The position numbers and the translations under genes were made by a program. The notes under the pieces are model-generated. The model did no database searches, was not told the origin of the DNA, and was given only the letters and a program-made list of their open reading frames with translations. 64,000 nucleotides of DNA from a virus. Positions 24,000 through 32,832 of the stretch are shown here, piece by piece (position 1 is the stretch's first letter; each line of letters opens with the position of its first letter). The stretch covers positions 1-64,000 of IMG/VR virus record IMGVR_UViG_3300008050_000024, one strand, 5' to 3'.

Positions 24000-24215
24000 A
24001 TGTGTCAAGAGCGTTTAGCACTCGAAGAGCTAGAAACCATTCTTAAGAATCCCCGCCTACAGCTCAAACCTACAGATCCCGAGCCCACGACAGAACAGCT
24101 CGAAGAGTGGGCGGGGGATAGTGTCATGGAGGCTACTGACGGCTGTACCGTTGAACCCGATGGTATTTGTTGTCACGGGCATGTGAGTTGGTTCCTCCAT
24201 TACTTGGTCATCTAA
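24000..24215 (+). CDS. Small acidic protein, 71 aa
   Basis: AAAGGAG precedes the ATG at 24000; the frame opens further upstream but without a better site. Acidic with five Cys (MCQERL, DGC, GICCHGH), the last three close together near the C-terminus, so metal binding is possible. Function unknown. Confidence 0.55.
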   Translation: MCQERLALEELETILKNPRLQLKPTDPEPTTEQLEEWAGDSVMEATDGCTVEPDGICCHGHVSWFLHYLVI

Positions 24216-24226
24216 TTACGTGTGTA

Positions 24227-24421
24227 TTGTCATATAAAGAGAAACTCTTGAGAGATATAAAAGCGACTGCTGAGGAGATCAGAGAGGCTACGGGCATTTG
24301 TTATAAATTGCCCGCACTGTGTCCTCAGTGTGATTCGTTGTCGGTCGTTTTGAATAATGCGACAAAGCGCATTGCTTGTGCGTTCTGCGAGTGGGACAGG
24401 GACAAGGACGAGGAGGAATAA
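24227..24421 (+). CDS. Zinc-ribbon mini-protein, about 64 aa
   Basis: CPQC and CAFC, 19 residues apart, form a zinc ribbon in the second half, followed by an acidic tail (DRDKDEEE). No ATG is available; TTG codons at 24167, 24227 and 24249 are candidates, and 24227 is chosen because it avoids overlap with the previous gene. The start is therefore uncertain. Confidence 0.55.
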   Translation: MSYKEKLLRDIKATAEEIREATGICYKLPALCPQCDSLSVVLNNATKRIACAFCEWDRDKDEEE

Positions 24422-24561
24422 TGGCCGGGCCGATAAGAATCGTACTTGAAAATAAAAACACAAAAGAGGCCTTGCTTCTTCAGTACCTTAAATTACTCAA
24501 AGATATATGTTCCCTGCAAAGTATGGTAGATGTTATCCGAGACCTAGACAAGAGTGGATAG
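24421..24561 (+). CDS. Small helical protein, 46 aa
   Basis: The ATG at 24421 overlaps the previous stop by one base and has GGAGG upstream. The product is a helix-rich 46-mer (NKNTKEALLLQYLKLLKDIC). No motif. It is too short to place in a family. Confidence 0.55.
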   Translation: MAGPIRIVLENKNTKEALLLQYLKLLKDICSLQSMVDVIRDLDKSG

Positions 24562-24564
24562 ATA

Positions 24565-25227
24565 ATGAGAAAGAATAATACCATAAAAATCACGAAAGAA
24601 GAGGCCGAAATCATCCTTGTGTGTTTATCCTTATGCATTAAAGATGTGGAACTGTGGACCGACATCCCGATGTTTCTTCGTAAGATGTGCAAATCTACTA
24701 TATCAGATCTTATGACCTATCAGGTTCCTCCATTTAAGCTGGGTGATCCTCTAGATTACGCCACAGAAATAACTACAGACACCGACGTACTGTGTGAGCT
24801 TCTAACCTATACCTCAAACTCTCTTCACGAAACATGGAAGATGTGGTACAAGGGATTCTTTCCTGATGTCAGTGACAATACTTTAGAACGAGTATGGGAA
24901 GGCTACCGTTTGAAAATGGTTGAGGTTTTGCAAAACCTCCAACGACAAACCGACTACAAACTAAAAAAAGAAATTACCGAAGACCCGACCCCCTTCCCAA
25001 CAGAAGAAGAAGGAGATTGGCCCTTTGATCCTGTTGTAGGACAGCGTCTCATAATTAAACGAGTTGTGATACCAGGTGAAGATCCCACCACTTACTATCG
25101 AGTAGTTGCCAACGTACAAAAGGAAACGTTTATTCTTGTATTTACCGAACCAATAGAAGGCCTCAATAGAATTGCCTTTCCCCCTTACGACTGGCACAAT
25201 ATGCAATTTGATCGAGCGGAGAGTTAA
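24565..25227 (+). CDS. Hypothetical protein, 220 aa
   Basis: Helical N-terminal two thirds (KITKEEAEIILVCLSLCIKD; YRLKMVEVLQNLQRQTDYKL) followed by a beta-rich C-terminal part (GQRLIIKRVVIPGEDPTTYY). ATG three bases after the previous stop. No recognised family; no membrane segment. Confidence 0.65.
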   Translation: MRKNNTIKITKEEAEIILVCLSLCIKDVELWTDIPMFLRKMCKSTISDLMTYQVPPFKLGDPLDYATEITTDTDVLCELLTYTSNSLHETWKMWYKGFFPDVSDNTLERVWEGYRLKMVEVLQNLQRQTDYKLKKEITEDPTPFPTEEEGDWPFDPVVGQRLIIKRVVIPGEDPTTYYRVVANVQKETFILVFTEPIEGLNRIAFPPYDWHNMQFDRAES

Positions 25228-25228
25228 A

Positions 25229-25390
25229 ATGGAACAGCCTATCGATAAGTTCACGGCTATACAATACGCATTAGGTGCTTTTGCCTTCTATGTCCTCTGG
25301 TGTATATTCTGGCTAAGAATAGAAAAGAAGTTTTGCCAGAACCAAGAGGAACAAGACAAGACAAGAAAAGAAGAACATAGATTATATTGA
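25229..25390 (+). CDS. Single-span membrane protein, 53 aa
   Basis: The ATG at 25229 shares bases with the previous stop region. One hydrophobic segment (ALGAFAFYVLWCIFWL, about residues 13-28) is followed by a charged basic/acidic tail (KKFCQNQEEQDKTRKEEHR), suggesting an N-out, C-in inner-membrane peptide. Function unknown. Confidence 0.6.
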   Translation: MEQPIDKFTAIQYALGAFAFYVLWCIFWLRIEKKFCQNQEEQDKTRKEEHRLY

Positions 25391-25416
25391 CTTTGTCTTT
25401 TCAACTCCTTTATACT
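25387..25416 (+). promoter_or_regulatory. Promoter with hairpin next to the ribosome site
   Basis: TTGACT (25387-25392), 18-base spacer, TATACT (25411-25416), then CAGACAAG. The leader contains the hairpin TTTGAA-AGCG-TTCAAA (about 25433-25448), whose 3' arm directly abuts the AAGGAG ribosome site of the next gene. Confidence 0.75.
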
Positions 25417-25456
25417 CAGACAAGTCCATGTTTGAAAGCGTTCAAAAGGAGAATCA

Positions 25457-25672
25457 GTGAAAAGAAAAACAGTCGTACACGCCATCACAGCCATCCTGTA
25501 CATTGGCATGATTAAAGCATCAATCTACTTAGGCTATTTTGGTATGCAATATGAAACAACCGCAGTTGCCGCACAGTACAGCAAGTATCTAGCTCTGGTC
25601 CTTGTAGAAACAGCTCAAATGTTTATTTGTGCCGGGATGTTATTGCTACTAATCACAAAGGATCCCCAATGA
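25457..25672 (+). CDS. Two-span membrane protein, 71 aa
   Basis: GTG start behind AAAGGAG. Two hydrophobic stretches: about 7-29 (VHAITAILYIGMIKASIYLG) and about 44-66 (LALVLVETAQMFICAGMLLL). A short basic N-terminus precedes the first. It is the first gene of its promoter unit. Role unknown. Confidence 0.6.
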   Translation: MKRKTVVHAITAILYIGMIKASIYLGYFGMQYETTAVAAQYSKYLALVLVETAQMFICAGMLLLLITKDPQ

Positions 25673-26652
25673 TTGAACAATTCAGAAACAAACGATTCAA
25701 CTCCCGAAAAACGGAGTTGCTAGAATACACCCAGGGCATTATGGCCGAATATGCCCGTCAAGGAATCGCTCTTACACTGCGACAACTCTACTATCAGTTA
25801 GTGGCCCGGGGTGTTATTCCCAATGAAATACGTCAATACAAAAATCTAAGCGTATTTGCCACAGACGCTCGCTATGGAGGATACGTTGACTGGAATGCTA
25901 TTGAAGACCGTATCCGCAGACCCTCTGTCCCTGGAGAGTGGGAAAACACTCGACAAATGATCGATCAAGTGATGCCGTCCTACAGGCTACCCCGTTGGCG
26001 GGACCAAGACAAATACGTCGAACTCCTCACGGAAAAGGACGCCCTCAGTTCTGTCCTGCAACCCCTGGCTAGCAAGTATCATATCCCCTATTGTGTTAAT
26101 CGAGGATACACGTCGGCGTCGTCAATTTACGATCTCCGAAACCGCCTCTATTATCAAGTCAAAGTAGAAGGCAAAAAAGTCGTTATTCTATATCTAGGGG
26201 ATCATGACCCCAGCGGATTAGACATGATCCGGGACATTAAGGACAGACTGCACGAAATGCTAGAATCGCCGTTCGCTGAAAAATGGATTGATTTTGAGGA
26301 TAATGTTCAAATTATACAAGTCGCCTTAACCATGGAACAAATCAAACAGTATGATCCTCCTCCTAACCCCGCCAAGCTCACAGACACTCGAGCCCGTTGG
26401 TATATTGAAAAATGGGGAGAGTCCTGCTGGGAAGTGGATGCCCTTCCTCCAGACAAAATGATTCGAATAGTGGAGAATGCCATCAAGGAGCATATCGACC
26501 TTGAGAAGTATGAAGCGATTAAAGAATTAGAGTGCAAGCAACGCAAACAGGTATTTGACCTTCTTGACGGCAAAGGCCTTAAGAAGAAAAAGCGAAGACG
26601 CAAGAAGAAAAAGGGAATCGAAAAGTGCTACGGCAAAAAAACCAAACGATGA
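25669..26652 (+). CDS. Toprim protein related to topoisomerase VI subunit A / Spo11
   Basis: The ATG at 25669 overlaps the previous stop (ATGA) and follows AAAGGA. The N-terminal half has a winged-helix-like region (TLRQLYYQLVARGVIPNE). The Toprim centre at about residues 175-189 reads YLGDHDPSGLDMIRD, with the D-x-D and P-S-G pattern of TopoVI-A-type Toprim domains. The last 30 residues are an extreme Lys/Arg tail (KKKKRRRKKKKGIEK), suggesting DNA binding. Whether a catalytic Tyr is used for cleavage is not clear. It may nick DNA or act in recombination. Confidence 0.7.
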   Translation: MIEQFRNKRFNSRKTELLEYTQGIMAEYARQGIALTLRQLYYQLVARGVIPNEIRQYKNLSVFATDARYGGYVDWNAIEDRIRRPSVPGEWENTRQMIDQVMPSYRLPRWRDQDKYVELLTEKDALSSVLQPLASKYHIPYCVNRGYTSASSIYDLRNRLYYQVKVEGKKVVILYLGDHDPSGLDMIRDIKDRLHEMLESPFAEKWIDFEDNVQIIQVALTMEQIKQYDPPPNPAKLTDTRARWYIEKWGESCWEVDALPPDKMIRIVENAIKEHIDLEKYEAIKELECKQRKQVFDLLDGKGLKKKKRRRKKKKGIEKCYGKKTKR

Positions 26653-26740
26653 TTTAAGGGGGCTAAAATCCCGGGATAAAACTGTTTTGGATACAATGTA
26701 ACGGCGTATATGGCAAGAACACAAATTTGGAGGATCTAAA

Positions 26741-27070
26741 GTGACAACAAGACAACCCATACAGCAGCGCTACAACGATATAGAGCAGTATATCCGACAA
26801 GGAGAATGCGCCGCTCCCTCAAATAACCGAATGGTCCGCTGGTTTGTTACATACCCACAATGTCGACATGAAGCCTATCCAATTGAAATACTACTAGCCC
26901 CGAATAAAAAAATGCTAGACGCCAAAGAATTAGATCCTGTCGGCTGGTTGGTAGTAGAATGGTTGCTGGAAGGATCTCCTCGCTTTTATCTAACACAACA
27001 GGACGCATACAACGATACCAATCGCATTCCCTCTACTGAATACACTCCAAAGGATTTCAATGATTACTAG
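26741..27070 (+). CDS. Hypothetical protein, 109 aa
   Basis: GTG start behind GGAGG. Mixed alpha/beta, rich in Tyr, Gln and Arg at the start and ending in STEYTPKDFNDY. No motif. An 88-base gap separates it from the Toprim gene and contains a short GGGGGCTAAAATCCCGGG stretch that might form a weak hairpin. Confidence 0.6.
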   Translation: MTTRQPIQQRYNDIEQYIRQGECAAPSNNRMVRWFVTYPQCRHEAYPIEILLAPNKKMLDAKELDPVGWLVVEWLLEGSPRFYLTQQDAYNDTNRIPSTEYTPKDFNDY

Positions 27071-27398
27071 ACACTTTATTCGACTTGCTGGCGAATGGCG
27101 AAGCAACTTCGATCCCAAAAGTCCGAATGACATGATAGTCAAACCTCGCCATGAAATGCTCATCAACTTAGACTGGATCAAGTTTGCTTTTCGAATACGG
27201 GAAAACCTTAGTGTCTTTCTAATCAAGGAAAAGATCCCAGGGATTTCCGAAATGGAGTCGATCTGGTTCTTCGTTCCTATGTCTTTAGAGGACATTGAAA
27301 AGCATATCATAGCCTGTGGGGGCAAAATAAGACACACAAGGAAATTCAATAAAACGAAAAAAGTTAATAAAAAGCCACACAAAAAGGAAAAAGACTAG
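27060..27398 (+). CDS. Hypothetical protein, 112 aa
   Basis: Overlaps the previous gene by 11 bases. An alpha/beta body (HEMLINLDWIKFAFRIRENL) ends in a strongly basic tail (TRKFNKTKKVNKKPHKKEKD), possibly for nucleic-acid contact. No family recognised. Confidence 0.6.
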   Translation: MITRHFIRLAGEWRSNFDPKSPNDMIVKPRHEMLINLDWIKFAFRIRENLSVFLIKEKIPGISEMESIWFFVPMSLEDIEKHIIACGGKIRHTRKFNKTKKVNKKPHKKEKD

Positions 27399-27404
27399 TA
27401 TACT
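27399..27404 (+). promoter_or_regulatory. -10 element giving a leaderless message
   Basis: TATACT followed by CAAAAT and the ATG of the second SNF2 gene at 27411, seven bases away. The matching -35 is weak. No Shine-Dalgarno lies within normal range, so translation probably starts from a leaderless transcript or by readthrough. Confidence 0.45.
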
Positions 27405-27410
27405 CAAAAT

Positions 27411-29543
27411 ATGGAAACAGAAACTTTTTTCGAAATAACACAGGAAAGTAGCCCAGAGGTAGTGGCCGGGGCCCTTCTTCACATTTATGGATATCAAACC
27501 AGTGAAGAGCAATCGGCGGGACACACGATCGAGAATAACAACGCAGGGTTCAGCGGATGTGATTCGGACTTTTTATCGGATTTAGCCGAGAAAGTCATAA
27601 ACTACAAAAAATTGACGGACAAGCAATTAGCCTCCGTACACAAGGCAATCACAAAATATCACCGCCAGTTGAAAAGTGGATTTAGGGCATATCAAATTGC
27701 CGTTAAAACTACGCCGATGATTCGAACCTGGTGGCCCTTGTTTGTTAAACCAGATCCCCTGAATACTGGTATGATTATCATACAGTATACAAACAACTCA
27801 ACCGAGCGGGAATGGATTAAAAGCAACATCGACGGACGCCAGTTCGACTGGGACAGGAAAATTTGGATTGCTCCTGCAATTGACGAGAACATCAAAAAAC
27901 TAAAGGACTATGGTTTTGGCATCAGCGAGAATTTAACCAATCCTGGCAAAATTACAGACCTAGTCAAAATCACAGAGGCAGGCAAAAAACTCCTACACGT
28001 TAGATTCCCAAAAATGAACGAACTTGTTCAAAAAATGAGGCAAGTACCGGGAGCCCGCTGGAATCCAGACGAGCACTGCTGGGAAGTCAAAATTAACGAG
28101 GCATCAATCAGCGCCATGAAGCGCCTGGAATTCAACTTGCCCGACATTGACTTTTCTGGTCCTAAGTACACACAAGGCACATTGCCCGATAAACTGCGTG
28201 AAGTGATGTACGACTACCAAGTGGAGGGATACGACTTCGTTGAAAGTAAAAAGGGAAGAGCAATCATAGGCGACGAGATGGGCCTGGGGAAAACTATACA
28301 GGCAATCAGTTATGTTGCCTCTAACCCCGACAAGCGTCCCGTTTGTGTTGTGTGTCCCGCCAGTGTCAAAGGCGTTTGGAAAAGGGAATTCAAAAAGTGG
28401 GCAGGGCTCGACAGTGTTATCCTGGAAGGCCAGGGAAACAAGATCCCAGAAAAAAGTGAAATTTACATTGTCAATTACGACATACTGTCTTATAAAGTAG
28501 CCGCCCTCAGAGAACAAGGAATTCAAACACTAATCATTGACGAATGTCATTACATCAAAAACAGGGACACAAAACGTACCGCCGCAGTCACTACACTAGG
28601 ATCGGAAGTAGCCAAGTATGTAATCGCACTCAGTGGCACTCCCATCACTAATCGCCCTGAAGAATACTTCACAACCCTGAACCTCATCAACCCCGACGAA
28701 TTTGATAATTTTGTCAAATACGGGATTCGATACTGTGACGGGCATAAAGGCGAGTACGGATGGGATTTTAGTGGCAAGAGCAATGAAGCGGAACTGTACG
28801 AGCGTACCACACGATCCCTGCTGATACGACGGAACAAGTCAGAGGTCCTAAGTCAACTGCCAGCCAAGACTCGCACAGTCGTGCCGCTACAGATGAACAA
28901 GAAGCAACAAGCCACATATGATGAGCACATCGATAACATGATGAATGAGATGTATGATAAACAACTCAAAGGAGGGGCCGAAGCCCTGGCAATGATTGAG
29001 GCCGCGAAACAAGCAGTCGTTAAGGCTAAAATAGATCAGGCAATCACTTGGATCGAAGACTACTTACGAGTTGAAGACAAAATTGTCGTATTTGCAACGC
29101 ACAAATGGACTGTTGAAAAACTCATGACGCATTTTGGGGACATCGCCGTTAAAATAGACGGATCAGTTCCTACAGACAAACGACAGGCCGTTGTAGATCA
29201 GTTTCAAACGAATGATAAAATCAAAGTATTTGTAGGCAACATCAAAGCGGCGGGGATTGGCATCACACTAACTGCCGCACACGCCACTTGCTTTTTGGAA
29301 TTAGCTTGGACGCCTGGAGATCATGACCAGGCCGAAGATCGTGTACACAGGATTGGACAAACGGCGGATCACGTAGACGCTTACTACTTACTCATGGAAG
29401 GAACCATTGAGGAGGACATAGCAAGTCTATTAGACGACAAACGAGCTACACTGGACGCCGTTTTGGATAACAAAGTAACGGAACAACATGACGAGAGTTT
29501 ACTCACGACACTGTTGAAGAAATACGGAGCAAAAGATGAGTAA
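27411..29543 (+). CDS. SNF2-family helicase with HARP-like N-terminal repeats (710 aa)
   Basis: The C-terminal 430 residues form a SNF2 motor: GDEMGLGKT at about 287-295, DECH at about 376-379, and QAEDRVHRIGQ at about 640-650. The N-terminal region holds two segments resembling the HARP fold of SMARCAL1, including VPGARWNPDEHCWEVKI (about 206-222) and DGRQFDWDRKIWIAP (about 142-156). HARP-containing SNF2 proteins anneal DNA strands and remodel forks. It is a divergent paralogue of the 534-aa helicase at 22381, with matching motifs but an added N-terminus. Confidence 0.9.
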   Translation: METETFFEITQESSPEVVAGALLHIYGYQTSEEQSAGHTIENNNAGFSGCDSDFLSDLAEKVINYKKLTDKQLASVHKAITKYHRQLKSGFRAYQIAVKTTPMIRTWWPLFVKPDPLNTGMIIIQYTNNSTEREWIKSNIDGRQFDWDRKIWIAPAIDENIKKLKDYGFGISENLTNPGKITDLVKITEAGKKLLHVRFPKMNELVQKMRQVPGARWNPDEHCWEVKINEASISAMKRLEFNLPDIDFSGPKYTQGTLPDKLREVMYDYQVEGYDFVESKKGRAIIGDEMGLGKTIQAISYVASNPDKRPVCVVCPASVKGVWKREFKKWAGLDSVILEGQGNKIPEKSEIYIVNYDILSYKVAALREQGIQTLIIDECHYIKNRDTKRTAAVTTLGSEVAKYVIALSGTPITNRPEEYFTTLNLINPDEFDNFVKYGIRYCDGHKGEYGWDFSGKSNEAELYERTTRSLLIRRNKSEVLSQLPAKTRTVVPLQMNKKQQATYDEHIDNMMNEMYDKQLKGGAEALAMIEAAKQAVVKAKIDQAITWIEDYLRVEDKIVVFATHKWTVEKLMTHFGDIAVKIDGSVPTDKRQAVVDQFQTNDKIKVFVGNIKAAGIGITLTAAHATCFLELAWTPGDHDQAEDRVHRIGQTADHVDAYYLLMEGTIEEDIASLLDDKRATLDAVLDNKVTEQHDESLLTTLLKKYGAKDE

Positions 29544-29949
29544 GAAAAAAGTAATGAAACCGAAATCAATAGTATTCCCTCCGGTGATACAGGGGATGTT
29601 CCCGGGCGGATGGAAACCAACCCCGGGAGTACGAGAACACGTCTATAACAGTTTGATGTACGAAACAAAAGATATGACGGGCTTCGTCACAGGAGATTTT
29701 GGCAAAATAAATATGGGCGTCGAGCCCTGCTACATCGACACCAGTATTCGGATAATAACAAATGCAACTAAACAAAGAGGCCATCAAATATTTTACGAAG
29801 GGAAGATAGTCCTGGGCCACAGGAATGCTATCAGCTCTTTTTTGCTTAAACTTGGACATCGTATGACTACGATCCAGAATGAGAGGAATTGCCTTGAAGA
29901 GATTATTAGAGAATCTACCAGAAAACAGCACGCAGATACTACTCCATGA
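29536..29949 (+). CDS. Hypothetical protein, 137 aa
   Basis: Overlaps the helicase stop by eight bases. Opens basic (SKKKVMKPKSIVFPPVIQG) and continues alpha/beta; ends in a charged helix (ERNCLEEIIRESTRKQHAD). Its last 70 bases overlap the start of the exonuclease frame. No motif recognised. Confidence 0.6.
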   Translation: MSKKKVMKPKSIVFPPVIQGMFPGGWKPTPGVREHVYNSLMYETKDMTGFVTGDFGKINMGVEPCYIDTSIRIITNATKQRGHQIFYEGKIVLGHRNAISSFLLKLGHRMTTIQNERNCLEEIIRESTRKQHADTTP

Positions 29950-30817
29950 AGTATCTCTAGACATTCTCCGGAAACACAAACCGGACAAGCAACACCCAGT
30001 TCATCCCATCAAAGTCACGTTTGCCGACGTTGAAACAACGGGGGTGACACACGGAAAGGACAAAGTAACGCAACTCGGTTTGTTGCAAATCCTTTTTTGT
30101 GGAGAATCGGGACTGCCTCACCAGATCTTAAACTGGTATGAAGGATTTAATGATCCTGGAATACCGATCCCAGAAGACGTGCAACGATTGACGGGGATCA
30201 CCGATGAAATGGTAAAGGGGCAGGTCCTCGATACAATGGAGATTGGCAACATCATCAGTGACAGTGACTTAATCGTAGCTCACAAGGCGGATTTTGACCG
30301 CCCTTTTGTCGACGATATCTGTCCTGTTAGTAGGACAGTGCCTTGGTCCTGTAGTCTAATGCAAATTGACTGGAAAAAAGAGGAATGCGAATGTGCCCGT
30401 CTTTCTCACATTTGCCTGGAACACGGCTTTTTCTACAAGGGCAAACATTCGGCACTGAGCGACTGTGTAGGACTGGCCTGGTTAATGTGCCACCGATCCA
30501 TACATAAGCAGAAACTCACTTATATGAAAATCCTGCTATGGCAGCTCAACAACGGCGGGATCGTATTTGTGCAAGCCCTGGGAGCTCCCTTTGAGAAAAA
30601 GGATGTACTGAAGGGCATGGGATTTCAATGGAATCCCGCCGACAAAGTATGGGAACGGAAAATGCCATTCTACCTGTGGCGTGAAGTGCAACACGCCTTA
30701 CGGGAATTAGTGTACTTCGCTCCTGATGTGCCGGCTAAGTATAAGTACCAGAGTGAAAATCCCTGGTGTGTTAGAATAATAGACGCAAAGGACGCATTTA
30801 AAAGCAGTTTCTACTAA
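29879..30817 (+). CDS. DEDD-type 3'-5' exonuclease with HARP-like tail
   Basis: A DnaQ-fold nuclease: ExoI FADVETTGV (about 46-54), ExoII AHKADFDRPFVDD (about 134-146), ExoIII HSALSDCVGLAWL (about 190-202). The C-terminal part contains MGFQWNPADKVWERKM (about 247-262), which resembles the W-N-P-x-x-x-x-W core of the HARP-like repeats in the neighbouring SNF2 helicase. Probable role: trimming 3' ends in repair or recombination, or proofreading in trans. The first codons overlap the previous gene; a TTG at 29894 behind GAGAGG could be the true start. Confidence 0.82.
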   Translation: MRGIALKRLLENLPENSTQILLHEVSLDILRKHKPDKQHPVHPIKVTFADVETTGVTHGKDKVTQLGLLQILFCGESGLPHQILNWYEGFNDPGIPIPEDVQRLTGITDEMVKGQVLDTMEIGNIISDSDLIVAHKADFDRPFVDDICPVSRTVPWSCSLMQIDWKKEECECARLSHICLEHGFFYKGKHSALSDCVGLAWLMCHRSIHKQKLTYMKILLWQLNNGGIVFVQALGAPFEKKDVLKGMGFQWNPADKVWERKMPFYLWREVQHALRELVYFAPDVPAKYKYQSENPWCVRIIDAKDAFKSSFY

Positions 30818-30818
30818 A

Positions 30819-31757
30819 ATGACACAGCAACGAGATTATACCTTATTTGACGTACAGGCCTTCTACAGCCAGCACGGGATACCCACTGCACCCGCCGGGG
30901 ACAAACACAGTCGAGCCGGATGGGTGCAGAGTGGTTGTCCTTTCTGCAAAAGTAGCGAAAAGTACCACCTAGGATTTTGTCTTTCTACAGGCAAGTACAA
31001 TTGCTATCGATGTGGATCAAAGGGCGTTGTCGCTGTTGTACGGGAATATCTCAAAAGCGACTGGGCTGCGGCCTTTAGGCAAATAGATGAACACATGAGG
31101 GGCATGACTCCTCTAGACATAAAGAAAAAGGATGAGCCCAAGCTAAACCGACCATTCGAAACAGAGTGGCCGATGGGGACTGTGCCCCTGTTACCCTCCC
31201 ATCAGAAGTATTTACTAAGCCGAAACATCGACCCTAATATCTGGTTTCTTTATAGCTTGCGCTCTTGTGGTCCTATAGGGCCCTACAAGCACCGGATAAT
31301 CATTCCTATCTACATCCAAAACAGGTTGGTCAGTTACCAAGGAAGGGACGTGACAGGAAAAGCGGAACTGCCGTACAAGGCTTGTGAGGATAGAAACGAA
31401 GCAATCCACCATAAAGACATTGTCTACGGGTTTGATTTAGTACCCAAAAAAGGAGACGCCCCTGTCGTCCTTGTAGAGGGGGTCGTGGACGCCTGGCGTC
31501 TAGGTCCCGGGAGTCTAAGTACATTCGGAGTAGGCTACACCAAAAAACAGATAGATTTTCTTTGTCAACACTTCAATCGTTTCGTAATCATGTTTGATGG
31601 AGATGAGGCTGGAATGAATCGGGGTGACTTGTTACACAACGAACTCCTATTCCACGGGAAAGAAAGCAAAAAGATGTTTATCCCCGGAGATCCGGGATCA
31701 CTATCGGCTGTCAGGGCCTGGCAACTAATGAAAAGCATACGGGAAGGAAGGACATAG
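30819..31757 (+). CDS. DNA primase
   Basis: DnaG-type organisation in 312 residues: an N-terminal zinc-binding CPFC ... CYRC site (about 40-65) and a Toprim domain with VLVEGVVDAWRL (about 217-228) and MFDGDEAGMNRG (about 257-268). It synthesises RNA primers at the fork. Shorter than cellular DnaG because it lacks the C-terminal helicase-interaction domain. ATG one base after the exonuclease stop. Confidence 0.88.
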   Translation: MTQQRDYTLFDVQAFYSQHGIPTAPAGDKHSRAGWVQSGCPFCKSSEKYHLGFCLSTGKYNCYRCGSKGVVAVVREYLKSDWAAAFRQIDEHMRGMTPLDIKKKDEPKLNRPFETEWPMGTVPLLPSHQKYLLSRNIDPNIWFLYSLRSCGPIGPYKHRIIIPIYIQNRLVSYQGRDVTGKAELPYKACEDRNEAIHHKDIVYGFDLVPKKGDAPVVLVEGVVDAWRLGPGSLSTFGVGYTKKQIDFLCQHFNRFVIMFDGDEAGMNRGDLLHNELLFHGKESKKMFIPGDPGSLSAVRAWQLMKSIREGRT

Positions 31758-31758
31758 A

Positions 31759-32418
31759 ATGATACACGAATCAGTCAATATGCTAAATCTGGGACGATTT
31801 TACGAATCGCTAAGAACACGGAGGAGCGGCGAGTTTTCGTACAATCCCTACCACATCGAAAGCCCTCGAAACTTTACCCTGGGCAATCTAAAGCAGTATA
31901 TCGAGTACATGAGGGAACAAAAAACGAAAGTGTTCCTAGTAGGAGAAGCCCCGGGATATAAAGGCTGTGCCCTTACGGGCATACCCTTTACCAGCCAAGA
32001 AGTCGTTGAATCCAAGAAACACACTATCTGGCAACGACTAGCCCCTAACATAGTACTCAACGACGACCATCCCGGGAAAGAGAACACAGCGACAATCGTT
32101 TGGAAGCTTTTGGAGGAACTCAATTACTTGCCCCTCTTTTGGAATGCCTTTCCATTCCACCCACATGAAAGAAATGATGTGTATTCAAACAGAAAACCAG
32201 ATTCGTTTGAACTAAGAGAAGGCGCCTTCTACTTGACCTACTTGATTGAGTATTTCAAACCGGAGCACATTATCGCCATTGGACGCCAGGCACAAAACAC
32301 ACTGTCTAGAATTCTAAATAAAGAAATCAAATACATCCGCCACCCTTCAATGGGGGGTGCGTGCGCTTTTCGTCACGGCATGCGAGATTTACAAGAAGTA
32401 CTCGACTCGCAAAAATAG
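31759..32418 (+). CDS. Uracil-DNA glycosylase-superfamily protein
   Basis: 219 residues with the UDG-fold signature VFLVGEAPGYKGCALTGIPF (about 58-77) and a late IRHPSMGG (about 195-202). A WNAFPFHPH segment fits the mid-domain motif. There is no four-Cys iron-sulphur set, unlike the UDG domain fused to the polymerase at 42999. Probable role: removal of uracil or another damaged base. Substrate not proven. Confidence 0.75.
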   Translation: MIHESVNMLNLGRFYESLRTRRSGEFSYNPYHIESPRNFTLGNLKQYIEYMREQKTKVFLVGEAPGYKGCALTGIPFTSQEVVESKKHTIWQRLAPNIVLNDDHPGKENTATIVWKLLEELNYLPLFWNAFPFHPHERNDVYSNRKPDSFELREGAFYLTYLIEYFKPEHIIAIGRQAQNTLSRILNKEIKYIRHPSMGGACAFRHGMRDLQEVLDSQK

Positions 32419-32575
32419 GCGCCACAGGAAATAACCGTCCAAAAACCTTGAATATCTAATTGTAGGCTGTGTAGACACTACTTTGCCTCTGGATAGGGAA
32501 TTTGACGTCCTATAAGTGACACCAAGACGCAAAAAAAGAACTTAATAAGCTACCAAACTATTTTGTAATAAACTA

Positions 32576-32604
32576 TTGACGGGTAATACACAAATATATA
32601 TAAT
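32576..32604 (+). promoter_or_regulatory. Promoter of the initiator operon
   Basis: TTGACG (32576-32581), 17-base spacer, TATAAT (32599-32604), then CAAGGACAA. It lies in the 414-base gap between UDG and the initiator. The first roughly 155 bases of that gap show no gene or clear structure. Confidence 0.88.
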
Positions 32605-32624
32605 CAAGGACAATATGTACTAAA

Positions 32625-32715
32625 TTGCCAAACTAAGGGACTCCCGTAGGCCATGGGAGTGGCAAAGGCCGGGAAGGAAGCTACCCAAAGCTTCTCTGAT
32701 ATTCTTTCCGGCCCT
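32625..32715 (+). promoter_or_regulatory. Structured 5' leader of the initiator operon
   Basis: TTGCC (32625-32629) pairs with GGCAA (32661-32665) around the hairpin ACTCCC / GGGAGT (32640-32645 with 32655-32660). Next is a hairpin 32667-32676 / 32704-32713 (ten pairs with one G-U) capped by GAAGC / GCTTC. The second hairpin is followed by CTCCCTTTTG, so weak attenuation is possible. Beyond it, TTGAAACAGTTTCAA (32751-32765) is a perfect palindrome that could be an operator. Confidence 0.55.
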
Positions 32716-32832
32716 CCCTTTTGTACTAACCGAAAATATCAGGGGTTACATTGAAACAGTTTCAAAAAATCAGCACAGTTTTGAGTTGCTCATTTGAGTT
32801 TCGTTGTTCCCTTCGCAGGAGTTTATGCAGCA

